Source: Nonlabens spongiae (lineage in GTDB: Bacteria; Bacteroidota; Bacteroidia; Flavobacteriales; Flavobacteriaceae). From it: a DNA stretch of 64,000 bases. The stretch spans positions 1,764,501 to 1,828,500 of the forward strand of contig NZ_CP019344.1 in assembly GCF_002117125.1 (NCBI RefSeq). Direction: 5' to 3'. The notes under the pieces were generated by a model. That model worked only from the letters and a program-made list of their open reading frames with translations, had not been told where the DNA came from and made no database searches. Positions 23,053 through 32,278 of the stretch are shown in pieces (positions within the stretch are counted from its first letter, which is position 1; each line of letters begins with the position of its first letter). A program made the translations under genes and the position numbers.

Positions 23053-24705
23053 GTGCACAAGTTTTTACTTTTCCTAACATCCATAATGCTTATTACCCCA
23101 ACACTCCTGTCCGGACAAAATCGTGGAGTCAAGGTAATGAAGGTTTCTACCTTTGGCAAAAACCACGTTTCAGAAAACATTATTGAAAAATGTCATGAAG
23201 CTAAGGCAAAAAGAAAACTAGACAGCATTCTCACGTCAATACAAGCTAGCGGATTCCTTACGGCTCGACTGAATAAACCCTATAGATATAAGGACACGTT
23301 ACGAGCAAGAATTGACCTTGGTTCAAAAATCAACGTTGTAGATCTCCAAGAGGTGTTTTTCTTTTCAAATCATTCTTCAGAAAGTACGCTTTCGCGAAAG
23401 CGAGACTACCACCTACCCTTCTCAGAATACTTACTCAGAATACAAACCATTGAAGACAGTTTGCAGATGACAGGTGTGTCCTTTTCCAAAATTGAATCAA
23501 AAAACATCCAAATCAACGGCGATACGCTAAAAACAAAGCTTCATATCAATACGAGTACTAAAAGATATATTGACGATATCGTAATAAAAGGTCTAAAGAA
23601 AACGCCCAAAAACCTAAAGCGGTTCATACAAAGTAGAAAGCTTATATATAATAAGGACAACATTAAGCTGGTAGAACAAGAAATAAATAGTTCAAGGATA
23701 GCAAAAATCGCCAGGCCCAGCGAAACTCTTTTCAAAAAAGACAGCACTAAACTTTATGTGTATGTAGAAAAAAGTAACGGTAACAGCCTGGAAGGTATGT
23801 TAGGACTCAACAATCCCGATGGTGAAAAAACCCAAATTAACGGCTTTGCCAATCTTGAGCTTATCAATATTCTCAATACAGCAGAAACACTAAAACTAGA
23901 CTACAGAAATGATGGTAACGATATTTCAACCCTTAATGCGTTTGCATCTTTCCCGTTTTTACTATTCAATAAAATAGGTGCCGACGCCGGAATCACAATC
24001 ACTAGAAGAGACAGCACCTATCAAAACGAGTCGTTAAAAGCTGGCCTATTTTATCAACCGAGACTCGCCTATACCTATGGATTGAATTATGAATCCCTCA
24101 ACAGCAATGATTTAAGCTCTAATGACCAATTTGGGACATTTCAAAAAAACGGACTCAATGCTAAGTTGATCCACTCTCGCAATACCGGAGTTAGTTTTGA
24201 CAAAATACCCGATATCTATTACAACTTGAATCTAGGCTATTATGACAGAATGGTAAATGTTAAAAAAACAAATCAGTGGCAACTTGACGCAACCTTTCAA
24301 AAAATATGGCATCTAAATAATAAGAATGAGTTCCTGACGCGGATTAGAGCCTTCCATCTTGAAACGGAAGATTTACTCTTCTCAGAATTAAAACAACTAG
24401 GAGGCATACAAAGCATGAGGGGTTTTACTGAAAATAGTATTGATTCCGGTTCTTTTGGAACACTGATGACGGAGTACAGACGTTCTTTTAGCACCAATTT
24501 TTATGCTTACACGGTAGCTGATTTTGGCAGATTCGAAGATTTTAGCGCCTCAGAGATGCGAAATATTTATGGTTTAGGATTAGGAGCAGCAATTTTAACA
24601 CGTTCTGGCCTGCTAAGTTTGAGCGTTGTAAATGGGAGTTTTGACGAAGCTAACCTAGAGCTATCCAGCGTTATAACTCATTTAAACTTAAGGATTAATT
24701 TTTAA
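23053..24705 (+). CDS. Omp85/TamA-like outer membrane protein
   Basis: A 550-residue secreted protein with a signal peptide (HKFLLFLTSIMLITPTLLSG) and a barrel of the BamA/TamA surface antigen class. POTRA-like segments (for example YIDDIVIKGLKKTPKNLKRF near 177) precede a barrel whose conserved loop motif reads LGGIQSMRGFTENSI near 452, the RGF hallmark; the chain ends in Phe. It could insert outer membrane proteins or export lipids, which cannot be decided here. The start is a GTG; no in-frame ATG fits the signal peptide better. A palindrome copy codes LSRKR near residue 114. Divergent from rpsL. Confidence 0.75.
   Translation: MHKFLLFLTSIMLITPTLLSGQNRGVKVMKVSTFGKNHVSENIIEKCHEAKAKRKLDSILTSIQASGFLTARLNKPYRYKDTLRARIDLGSKINVVDLQEVFFFSNHSSESTLSRKRDYHLPFSEYLLRIQTIEDSLQMTGVSFSKIESKNIQINGDTLKTKLHINTSTKRYIDDIVIKGLKKTPKNLKRFIQSRKLIYNKDNIKLVEQEINSSRIAKIARPSETLFKKDSTKLYVYVEKSNGNSLEGMLGLNNPDGEKTQINGFANLELINILNTAETLKLDYRNDGNDISTLNAFASFPFLLFNKIGADAGITITRRDSTYQNESLKAGLFYQPRLAYTYGLNYESLNSNDLSSNDQFGTFQKNGLNAKLIHSRNTGVSFDKIPDIYYNLNLGYYDRMVNVKKTNQWQLDATFQKIWHLNNKNEFLTRIRAFHLETEDLLFSELKQLGGIQSMRGFTENSIDSGSFGTLMTEYRRSFSTNFYAYTVADFGRFEDFSASEMRNIYGLGLGAAILTRSGLLSLSVVNGSFDEANLELSSVITHLNLRINF
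23387..23402. repeat. 16-base palindrome copy 4 (in Omp85-like gene)
   Basis: Perfect copy read in the LSRKR frame. Confidence 0.95.
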
Positions 24706-24764
24706 AAATGTTACCTGAATGTTAAGGGAGGGTTAGTTAAATGCGTAATTAACCAAAAAAAATG

Positions 24765-24795
24765 TTGCTTTATTAACTTCTTTTTTTGATTTTTG
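24765..24795 (+). promoter_or_regulatory. Possible promoter of the SusC/D unit
   Basis: TTG, 20 bases, then GATTTTTG (one mismatch to TAnnTTTG); the ATG follows 28 bases later. An imperfect match. Confidence 0.35.
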
Positions 24796-24823
24796 GCACT
24801 GGCTAATTCAAATAAATCTAAAC

Positions 24824-27800
24824 ATGAAAACAAAATTAAATGGAATTTTGACGCTATTGCTAGCGTTAGTTGCGCAGGTAGCTTTTGCGCAACAGACCGT
24901 TACCGGTACGGTGACAGGGCCAGATGGAGGACCCATTCTGGGGGCAACCGTTTTGGTCAAAAACAGTTCTGTATTTGCATCAACTGACTTTGATGGTAAA
25001 TACACAATTCAAGCGAGTCCAGAGGACATCTTGGTTTTCTCCTACACTGGGTACGACACCCAAGAAATTATAGTAGGTGATCAAACTACAATTGACGTTT
25101 CTATGAAAACGTCTTTAGATGAGGTTGTTGTACAGGCCTATCGATCTACGACTACTAAAAGAAGTATTGTAGCGTCTTCTGTAGTAACCGCAAAGCAACT
25201 TGAAGACCGTCCTAACGCAAGTGCAATACAGCGTCTTCAAGGTCAGGTTGCAGGACTATCCGTTCAAACTTCAACAGGACAACCTGGTGCTAATTCCCTG
25301 ATACAGATACGCGGTGTAAGCTCTATCAACGGTAATACTGAACCTCTTATCGTAATTGATGGGATACCAGTAGACGAAGATGTTTTCAGAACTATCAACC
25401 CTCTAGATATTGAAAGCACCACTGTTCTTAAGGATGCTGCAGGTACTGCAATTTATGGTAACCGTGGTGCCAATGGTGTGATTGTTATTACAACTAAGCG
25501 TGCCGATTTCGACCAAGACCTTACCGTGAGATACACTTCACAAACCGGTTTCACAGAACTTCTAGGGGCTGATTATAATTTATTTAGTGCTCAGGACTAC
25601 CTTAGATTTGAAAGAGAAAATGGAGTTGGAGCAGGTGCTAATGGTTTTGACAATAGTGGTACTCCATTGACCGATGCTGAAATTGCAGCGTTTAGTGTTA
25701 GCGAATCTTGGGAGGATGCATTTTATCGTACAGGCCGTAATACACTGCACAACTTGAACTTGAGCTCAGGTGGTAAAAACCTCTCTCAAGTTACAACGAT
25801 AGGTTATGTTGAGCAAGAGGGTGCTTTATTAGCGTCGGACCTTCAGAGATTTACCCTGAGAAATAATCTTAATATCAAATCTGAAGATGAGAGATTTACT
25901 TCTCAAACTTCTATGCAATTAGGTTTTTCAAAAAACAATTCTCAAACAGAGCCAGATAACGATAGAAATAACTTCATTTACTTCAACTCTATCTTTGGAG
26001 CCAACAGAGGTTTACCTTATTTCGATCCAAACAATAGCCAAAATTTAGAGCGTTGGGTTGATGGATTGCAAGCATTTTACTCTCCTTATGTGACACTGGA
26101 TAACACAAGATTGAACACAAACAAAGAAGACGAGATAAAAATGGTGATAGGAGCAAATAATGCTTATAAGATCACTGATCACATTACTGCTCGTTATAAT
26201 ATTGGTATGGATTACACTCAGGAAAATTATCTACGAGTAGCAGATCCTAATTCAGCTCTTGCAAGAGTACATGCTAGCTTTATCGGCCCTGATGCTGTAG
26301 AAGGTTTTCAAACTGAATCATTCTTTAGAGACTTCAGATTCAACAATACCTTGAGCGTTGGATACGAAAACACATTTGGAGCAGATGAAAATGGCGAAGG
26401 TGGTCACACTTTCTTAGCAAACCTTTACACGGAATATGTAAAAGGTCACTTTAAATCTTTCAATTATTCTCAAACAGGTCTTAATCCAAGGACTTTTTCA
26501 CCAGGAAATGGTGCTGGTTTCGTAGCAGATGTAGAGGATAACGATGAATTTGTTCCAACAGTAGGAGCTTCTAAAGCATCTACAGGTTTGTTCTCTTATT
26601 TTGGAGAGATCGATTATGACTACGATAACAAGTTTGGAGTATTCGCAGCACTACGACGAGATGCATCTTCTAGATTTACAGGAGATAATACTTGGGGTAC
26701 TTTCTGGTCTGTGGCTGGAAGATGGAATGTTTCTGAAATGGACTTTATGCAGGATGTTTCATGGGTTAATAACCTTAAAGTAAGAGCCTCTTATGGTACA
26801 ACTGGAAATGAAAGAATTGCTGGAACTTATTACGGTGCCCTCAATAATTTTAGAACCTTATTTAATACTGGAATTGGTTATGGGGATAATCAAACCTTTT
26901 TCCGTTCTCAATTAGGTAATGAATCTCTACGTTGGGAAACTATTAAAACTGCAAACCTAGGTATCGAATTTGGTTTGTTCGAAAATAGACTTCGTTCCAC
27001 TATCGAAGTATATGATAGAAAAACTGAAGATCTTTTCTTCAACATCTTTGTATCTACACTAGTAACTCCTTCTGGTTCTATACAGGCTAATGTTGGAGAC
27101 TTGTCGAATAAGGGTGCAGAACTAGCTCTGAACTACGACTTATTCAGAAGCGACCAAGCGGACGGATTTAACTTTACAGTTAATGCTAACATTAACTATA
27201 ATGAATTTGAGGTTACTAAAATTGATGCAGAAGGTGGATTGATCGACAATGGATCTACTGTTATTCAAGAAGGAGCACAATTGAATGAGTACTTCGTAGT
27301 TCCTTATCTTGGAGTGAACCCTGCTAATGGTAACCTCTTGTTTGAAGACATTAATGGAAATCCAACGGAAAACCCAACTCTTGAAGACAGAAGGTTGACC
27401 GGTACTGATTCTCAACCTGATTTCCAAGGAGGTTTTGGATTTAATACAAGCTATAAAGGTTTCTTTCTTGAATCTCAATTTGTTTTTATGACAGGACTAG
27501 AAAGATTTGACAGCAACTTAGCATCGTACTACGACATAAATGATTTGGGACAGTACCAATTATCTTCAGATCTTGAAAGATCCTGGACACCAGATAATCG
27601 TATTACAGATATGCCAGCGGTAAATGCTACAAACCTATCACCTGGTGTAACAAGTGATCGTTTCCTTATCAACTCTAACTTTGTCAGATGGAGATTCTTA
27701 CAACTAGGATATAATTTTGACAGAGAAATGTTAGAAAAAACTTTCCTACAGAATGTAAGAATTTATGCGAATGGTGAAAACTTAGCTACGTTTAGTAACT

Positions 27801-27895
27801 GGTTAGGATTTGATCCAGAAAGTACTAGACAATCTGAGTTGAACCGTTATCCGACTCCACGTACAGTTTCTGTCGGTATAGACTTAACTTTTTAA
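24824..27895 (+). CDS. SusC/RagA family TonB-dependent receptor
   Basis: An outer membrane transporter of 1023 residues that would take up a glycan, peptide or similar ligand with its SusD partner. It has a signal peptide (LLLALVAQVAFAQ), a CarboxypepD_reg-like domain (TVTGTVTGPDGGPILGATV to about residue 95), a plug domain (SVVTAKQLEDRPNASAIQRL, PLIVIDGIPVDED, IYGNRGANGVIVITTK around 220) and a barrel ending TVSVGIDLTF. The next gene, eight bases on, encodes the SusD lipoprotein. No glycoside hydrolase, sulfatase, peptidase or sigma/anti-sigma pair is adjacent, so the substrate is unknown. Confidence 0.93.
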   Translation: MKTKLNGILTLLLALVAQVAFAQQTVTGTVTGPDGGPILGATVLVKNSSVFASTDFDGKYTIQASPEDILVFSYTGYDTQEIIVGDQTTIDVSMKTSLDEVVVQAYRSTTTKRSIVASSVVTAKQLEDRPNASAIQRLQGQVAGLSVQTSTGQPGANSLIQIRGVSSINGNTEPLIVIDGIPVDEDVFRTINPLDIESTTVLKDAAGTAIYGNRGANGVIVITTKRADFDQDLTVRYTSQTGFTELLGADYNLFSAQDYLRFERENGVGAGANGFDNSGTPLTDAEIAAFSVSESWEDAFYRTGRNTLHNLNLSSGGKNLSQVTTIGYVEQEGALLASDLQRFTLRNNLNIKSEDERFTSQTSMQLGFSKNNSQTEPDNDRNNFIYFNSIFGANRGLPYFDPNNSQNLERWVDGLQAFYSPYVTLDNTRLNTNKEDEIKMVIGANNAYKITDHITARYNIGMDYTQENYLRVADPNSALARVHASFIGPDAVEGFQTESFFRDFRFNNTLSVGYENTFGADENGEGGHTFLANLYTEYVKGHFKSFNYSQTGLNPRTFSPGNGAGFVADVEDNDEFVPTVGASKASTGLFSYFGEIDYDYDNKFGVFAALRRDASSRFTGDNTWGTFWSVAGRWNVSEMDFMQDVSWVNNLKVRASYGTTGNERIAGTYYGALNNFRTLFNTGIGYGDNQTFFRSQLGNESLRWETIKTANLGIEFGLFENRLRSTIEVYDRKTEDLFFNIFVSTLVTPSGSIQANVGDLSNKGAELALNYDLFRSDQADGFNFTVNANINYNEFEVTKIDAEGGLIDNGSTVIQEGAQLNEYFVVPYLGVNPANGNLLFEDINGNPTENPTLEDRRLTGTDSQPDFQGGFGFNTSYKGFFLESQFVFMTGLERFDSNLASYYDINDLGQYQLSSDLERSWTPDNRITDMPAVNATNLSPGVTSDRFLINSNFVRWRFLQLGYNFDREMLEKTFLQNVRIYANGENLATFSNWLGFDPESTRQSELNRYPTPRTVSVGIDLTF

Positions 27896-27902
27896 AAAAA
27901 AA

Positions 27903-29411
27903 ATGATGAAAAAAATAGTTTTAACTTTTGCAGCGGTAGCTATGCTATTTAGTTGCCAGGATGCAACCGAGATTAACCAGCCCAGTGAGTTCAGTTTTGA
28001 TGTTGCTTATCAAAACGTAGATGACGTAAAGACTGGTGTTTATGCGGTTTATTCGCAAACCAACACTACGGCAGGTATACAATTCACGTCTCAATTTACT
28101 GATGAGTGTGGACTCGGTGAAGCTTCTGGTAACGGTAGCGACACCCACAGGCTGCAACTAAATGTCAATAATACATTTGCAAATGCACTGTTTTCCGGTT
28201 ATGGGGGTGCTGTTAGAAATGCCAATATCTTTTTCACAGGTGCCGCGGGTGTGACGCCAGAAGGGGCTGATGAAGAAGCCTTGTATAATGAAGCTCTAGG
28301 AGAGGTTCACGCTTTAAGAGCTTATGCTTACACCCAATGGATGGCATACTTTGCACAAGACTTGAGCGATCGTAATAGTTTAGCCGTACCAGTATTTGAT
28401 TTCATTCCTGCAGTAGATTATGCTCCAGAAAGAAATACGGTTCAAGAAGTCTATGACCAGATTCTTTCTGATCTGGAAGAGGCAGAACGTTTACTTACAC
28501 TTTCAGGAACACCTTACTCAGTAGATTTTGTATCACTCGACTTTGTAAGAGCATGTAGAGCGAGAGCAGCTGCTTATGTAGGTGACTACGCAACGGCTAG
28601 TTCAAATGCTCAGGCAGTTTTGAATAATTTCTCTTTACCTTCTACTGCTAGCGAAAGTGATTATAGACAGGTTTGGGAAGACGTCGCTGGCGCTGGTACA
28701 GCTAATGAAGTTGTTTTTAAATTCAATAACACTTTAGCGGTGGGTAGTAGCATTGGTCAAATTTGGAACACGAACTCTAGTTCAGTTGCTGGATCTCCAT
28801 TATACGAGGTTAGTAGAAGGTTATTTAACATACTAGAGAGTAACGAAGCAAATTTTGGAGATATCAGAAGAGATGTTTATGTAGATCCTTCCTCTTTAAT
28901 TTCACCCGATTATGATAACGATCCTAATCCAAGATTCAATGATATCATTGTAGTGGACAAATACCCAGGAGACCCTAGTATTCCAGGTCTAGTAGGTGGT
29001 TATACAAATGATCAAAAAGTGTTCAGAACAGCTGAAATGCACCTTATTCTTGCAGAGGCTGCCGCTGATGCTAACAATCTTTCTGAAGTTGGAAACCAGT
29101 TGAAAGAGATACGCGACGCGAGATATACTTCTCAAGAACCTGCACCAAGCTTTGGTACCTCAGCAGAGGCCTTAAGAGAGATTCTTAATGAAAGATATAT
29201 CGAGCTTGCTTTTGAAGGACATCGATACATTGATCTCAAGAGATTAGGTCGTGAAGCTAATCAAGGTTTGGATAGAAATGAAACAGACTGTTCTTTGTAT
29301 CCGTCAGCTGAGTGCGATTTACCACCATCTGATTTCAGATTAAGAGCTTTACCGATTCCAGCAGCAGAAAGACGAGCTAATAGTAATATTACTCAAAATG
29401 ATGACTATTAA
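27903..29411 (+). CDS. SusD/RagB family nutrient-binding lipoprotein
   Basis: A 502-residue surface lipoprotein that caps the SusC barrel and captures ligand. The lipobox ends at Cys18 (AVAMLFSC). TPR-like helices are visible (EALGEVHALRAYAYTQWMAY, FRTAEMHLILAEAAADANNL), as is the C-terminal family motif EILNERYIELAFEGHRYIDL with KRLG after it. It is translationally close to SusC and followed 16 bases later by a third lipoprotein gene. Confidence 0.93.
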   Translation: MMKKIVLTFAAVAMLFSCQDATEINQPSEFSFDVAYQNVDDVKTGVYAVYSQTNTTAGIQFTSQFTDECGLGEASGNGSDTHRLQLNVNNTFANALFSGYGGAVRNANIFFTGAAGVTPEGADEEALYNEALGEVHALRAYAYTQWMAYFAQDLSDRNSLAVPVFDFIPAVDYAPERNTVQEVYDQILSDLEEAERLLTLSGTPYSVDFVSLDFVRACRARAAAYVGDYATASSNAQAVLNNFSLPSTASESDYRQVWEDVAGAGTANEVVFKFNNTLAVGSSIGQIWNTNSSSVAGSPLYEVSRRLFNILESNEANFGDIRRDVYVDPSSLISPDYDNDPNPRFNDIIVVDKYPGDPSIPGLVGGYTNDQKVFRTAEMHLILAEAAADANNLSEVGNQLKEIRDARYTSQEPAPSFGTSAEALREILNERYIELAFEGHRYIDLKRLGREANQGLDRNETDCSLYPSAECDLPPSDFRLRALPIPAAERRANSNITQNDDY

Positions 29412-29427
29412 TATAAAATAGGAAAAG

Positions 29428-30237
29428 ATGAAAAAAATAGTTTATTTATTAGCGGCGGTGGCACTTTTAAGTGCTTGTGACCCACATGAAAATCCTATTT
29501 ACGATAATGTAAATGGAGGAACCTACTTGAGCTTTAATCGTAGAGCTATAGACGTACCTGTAGATATTGATACGGATAACTTTTCTAGATCACAGGATGT
29601 AGTTATTTCTGTATCAACTATTAGTGATACAGATAGAACTTTTACAGTGTCTGCGAGTGACGAGTCTACGGTAGATGCATCTAACTATCAGTTGCCCCAA
29701 ACTGTAACTGTTCCAGCAAATAGTTATAATGGAACTTTTACTGTAAATTTTCAAGATTCCGATCTTGAAACGGTGGCAGAAACCCTGATCCTTGAGCTGG
29801 ATGGTGCAGATGCATCATTTGAAACTCCCGTTGTACTCAACGTTTTTCAAGTATGTCCTATTCCAGCGACTTACATGACTGGAGCTTATGAGATTTCGGA
29901 TAATCAGATTGTATTTAGTAATACTAATTTTGTTACTAGAATCGTAGATATCCAGGCTGGTGCCTCGGCAACTACTCGTCAATTTACGACTAATTGGGGT
30001 AGTGCTACAGCACCTATGTTTACCGTAACCTTGAACTTGGTTTGTAACGAGTTGATCTACGCAAGTACAAACTCAACAGGCTTTACCGGAGGTGGTGAGC
30101 CAATCGTGATCATGCCTGCAAGTGAGAACGACTCTACTTATGACGTATCTGACGATAGCTTCTTTATCGTAGAATATGATAACCTAGCGGGTTCATTTGG
30201 AACATTTGAAGGATCATTTTTCTTGATCAAGCAATAA
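29428..30237 (+). CDS. Surface lipoprotein of the SusC/D unit, Calx-beta-like
   Basis: A 269-residue lipoprotein (lipobox LLSAC, Cys17). Residues about 50-140 look like a Calx-beta fold (FTVSASDESTVDASNYQLP, then VTVPANSYNGTFTVNFQDSD and ETLILELDG). The C-terminal half has no family I recognise. Being third in a SusC/SusD operon it occupies the position of SusE/F-type surface glycan-binding proteins, so an accessory ligand-binding role is likely but inferred from position. Confidence 0.65.
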   Translation: MKKIVYLLAAVALLSACDPHENPIYDNVNGGTYLSFNRRAIDVPVDIDTDNFSRSQDVVISVSTISDTDRTFTVSASDESTVDASNYQLPQTVTVPANSYNGTFTVNFQDSDLETVAETLILELDGADASFETPVVLNVFQVCPIPATYMTGAYEISDNQIVFSNTNFVTRIVDIQAGASATTRQFTTNWGSATAPMFTVTLNLVCNELIYASTNSTGFTGGGEPIVIMPASENDSTYDVSDDSFFIVEYDNLAGSFGTFEGSFFLIKQ

Positions 30238-30258
30238 TTTAATTCACTTTATAACTGA

Positions 30259-30286
30259 CCCCAAACCTCACGGTTTGGGGTTTTTT
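30259..30286 (+). terminator. Terminator of the SusC/D operon
   Basis: CCCCAAACCTCACGGTTTGGGG hairpin is split here as CCCCAAACC, loop TCAC, GGTTTGGGG; six T follow. It lies 22 bases past the lipoprotein stop. Confidence 0.9.
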
Positions 30287-30303
30287 ATTTATCATTGCTG
30301 ACT

Positions 30304-31041
30304 ATGAAAGCACCTCAAAATATTTTCGGAATACGAGCGATCATTGAAGCTATAGAAGCTGATAAAGAAATAGCCAAGGTCTATCTACTTAAAACTGGAG
30401 ACGGAGTCTTGTTTCAAGAACTTAAGAAACTCTGTACGGCTAGAAATATAGCAACCTCATTTGTTCCCGTAGAAAAATTGGATCACATGGCCAATGGTAA
30501 TCATCAAGGGGCAGTAGCTACCATTTCACCCGTGTCATTTCATGACTTAGAAGAATTATTGGAAAGTCTGGATCCAGACGATAAAAATGTAATCCTATTG
30601 CTGGATGGAGTGACTGACGTAAGAAATTTTGGAGCGATTTTGAGAACCGCAGAGTGTACAGGTGTTAAAGCGGTAGTTATCCCAGAAAACGGATCAGCGC
30701 CCGTAAATGCCGCCACTATAAAGACCAGCGCAGGAGCTGCTTTTAATATTACCATCTGTAAGGTAAACCACATCAAAGATGCCGTTTACGTGCTGCAATC
30801 CTATGGTATAGCTACCGCTGCAGCCGATGAAAAAGCAGAAAAACTAGTTTATGAAACCAATCTTAACAAATCTATTGCGATCATTATGGGGAGTGAGGAA
30901 CGCGGTGTCAATCCCTCTACCCTAAAAGTAGTGGATCATCATTTCAAGCTACCTATTAGAGGTTCTATAGCGTCCTTAAATGTATCTGTCGCTTGTGGTG
31001 CTATTTTATACGAAGTAGTACGTCAGCAAACTTATTCTTAG
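30304..31041 (+). CDS. rlmB: TrmH/SpoU-type 23S rRNA 2'-O-methyltransferase (RlmB-like)
   Basis: Methylates a ribose in 23S rRNA (G2251 in E. coli). The 245-residue protein has the N-terminal substrate-binding domain (NIFGIRAIIEAIEADKEIAK) and the SPOUT knot motifs: LLLDGVTDVRNFGAILRTAE, IIMGSEERGVNP and LPIRGSIASLNVSVACGAIL. I take the ATG at 30304; an upstream TTG adds three residues. It has a terminator directly upstream, so its promoter must lie in a very small space or transcription reads through. Confidence 0.9.
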   Translation: MKAPQNIFGIRAIIEAIEADKEIAKVYLLKTGDGVLFQELKKLCTARNIATSFVPVEKLDHMANGNHQGAVATISPVSFHDLEELLESLDPDDKNVILLLDGVTDVRNFGAILRTAECTGVKAVVIPENGSAPVNAATIKTSAGAAFNITICKVNHIKDAVYVLQSYGIATAAADEKAEKLVYETNLNKSIAIIMGSEERGVNPSTLKVVDHHFKLPIRGSIASLNVSVACGAILYEVVRQQTYS

Positions 31042-31050
31042 ATCTTAATA

Positions 31051-31488
31051 CTAATATGGATTAAGTTGAACAATTGCTAAACCAGGTGTATTGTCACATT
31101 TATAACTGAGTTCTGCATTTAGCCCTGAACAAGACCCACCATTAAATGTAATTAATCTAACAGAAGAGGTAATAGGACCTCCTGCAACACAATTTTGAGT
31201 TGATGAGCCCGTGTTCGCGCAATCTGAATTATCTACAATAAAGAGATTATTATTATAAAATACCCTCGCTGCAATGAATTCAGTTCCCAAAGGAGCATTT
31301 AAAGTCACAGTACCACCACCAGGTACGATTTGAGGAATTTCAGAATCAAAATTACAGTTGCTAGAATTATGAACAATTCCTTTTAGTTCAACTTGACAAC
31401 TTGAGCCATTTGTGAATGTAAGTTGTGTATCCTGAGCCATTGAAAGCCCAAAACATATAATAGCTAATAGTAGAGTAAATCTTTTCAT
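31051..31488 (-). CDS. Secreted protein of unknown function
   Basis: I do not recognise the family. The 145-residue chain has a clear signal peptide (RFTLLLAIICFGLSMAQ) and six cysteines after it (in SSCQVEL, SNCNFD, SDCANTG, QNCVAGG, GSCSGLN, YKCDNTP), so probably three disulfides in the periplasm or outside the cell. It ends VQLNPY without a T9SS domain. The ATG at 31488 is chosen because it starts the signal peptide. It lies 41 bases downstream of the rhomboid gene on the same strand. Confidence 0.6.
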   Translation of the reverse strand: MKRFTLLLAIICFGLSMAQDTQLTFTNGSSCQVELKGIVHNSSNCNFDSEIPQIVPGGGTVTLNAPLGTEFIAARVFYNNNLFIVDNSDCANTGSSTQNCVAGGPITSSVRLITFNGGSCSGLNAELSYKCDNTPGLAIVQLNPY

Positions 31489-31529
31489 ATTTAATTTGTT
31501 TATATATAAATATAGCAAATTTATTTTAT

Positions 31530-32228
31530 TCATTCCTCCTCTTTTATTTCTATAAAATTTCCAGACTCGTCGAAGTGCTTCATAAACGGGTCCTCTTCTT
31601 CTTTGTATTGTGGCTTCTGCCAAGAATAAATAAGGTCTGAATCGGCTTTTACATTGATCAAAGATGCTATAAGAAGTCCTGAAATGAATCCAGACAGATG
31701 TCCTTCCCAAGACATTCCGACTCTTATAGGCAAGACATACCACACCATACTGCCGTAGAAAAAGATCACCACCAGACTTAAGGCCACCAATTTAAAACGG
31801 CGCATAAACAAGCCTTTAAAGATCAAAAAGGAGGCAAGCATATAGATGATCCCACTGGCACCTATATGATAGGAGTTTCTACCTATCAACCACGTACAAA
31901 TTCCTGTCAGTATCAAACCATAGATGAATATGTGCAACGCATCTTTACGATAGAAAACGCGTAGTCCAGTGATCAAACACAAGGCAGGGATCGTATTGCT
32001 CCATAGATGATTTAAGTCTCCGTGTAGAAAGGGAGAAAACAACACACCTCTCAACCCTTCCCAAGTTCTTGGTAAAATACCAAAATCATTGAATCTGGAT
32101 TGGAAAACAAATTCTACAAAAAAGACCAGCCACATTAGACTTATGAATATTAATCCTGGCCTTACAGATTCAAAAATGCGTTGTTTAAATGATTTTTGCA
32201 CGCAACTATGAATCAAAAGAGAAGCCAA
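31530..32228 (-). CDS. Rhomboid family intramembrane serine protease
   Basis: Cleaves membrane proteins within the bilayer. About six transmembrane segments are visible in 232 residues. The catalytic Ser is in YHIGASGIIYML (GASG motif near 124) and the catalytic His in MSWEGHLSGFISGLL; HGDLNHLWSNTIP is the conserved loop before. The C terminus is an acidic cytoplasmic tail. The start is uncertain: TTG at 32228, or later TTG/GTG codons (no ATG before residue 32). Divergent from rarA across about 50 bases. Confidence 0.85.
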   Translation of the reverse strand: MASLLIHSCVQKSFKQRIFESVRPGLIFISLMWLVFFVEFVFQSRFNDFGILPRTWEGLRGVLFSPFLHGDLNHLWSNTIPALCLITGLRVFYRKDALHIFIYGLILTGICTWLIGRNSYHIGASGIIYMLASFLIFKGLFMRRFKLVALSLVVIFFYGSMVWYVLPIRVGMSWEGHLSGFISGLLIASLINVKADSDLIYSWQKPQYKEEEDPFMKHFDESGNFIEIKEEE

Positions 32229-32262
32229 CTGATTAAATCCTCGAGTTGTATGACAAAACTTC

Positions 32263-32270
32263 TACTTTTG
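32263..32270 (+). promoter_or_regulatory. -7 box upstream of rarA
   Basis: TACTTTTG, an exact TAnnTTTG, ends eight bases before the rarA ATG. No matching -33 TTTG was found. Confidence 0.4.
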
Positions 32271-32278
32271 TGCCAGCT

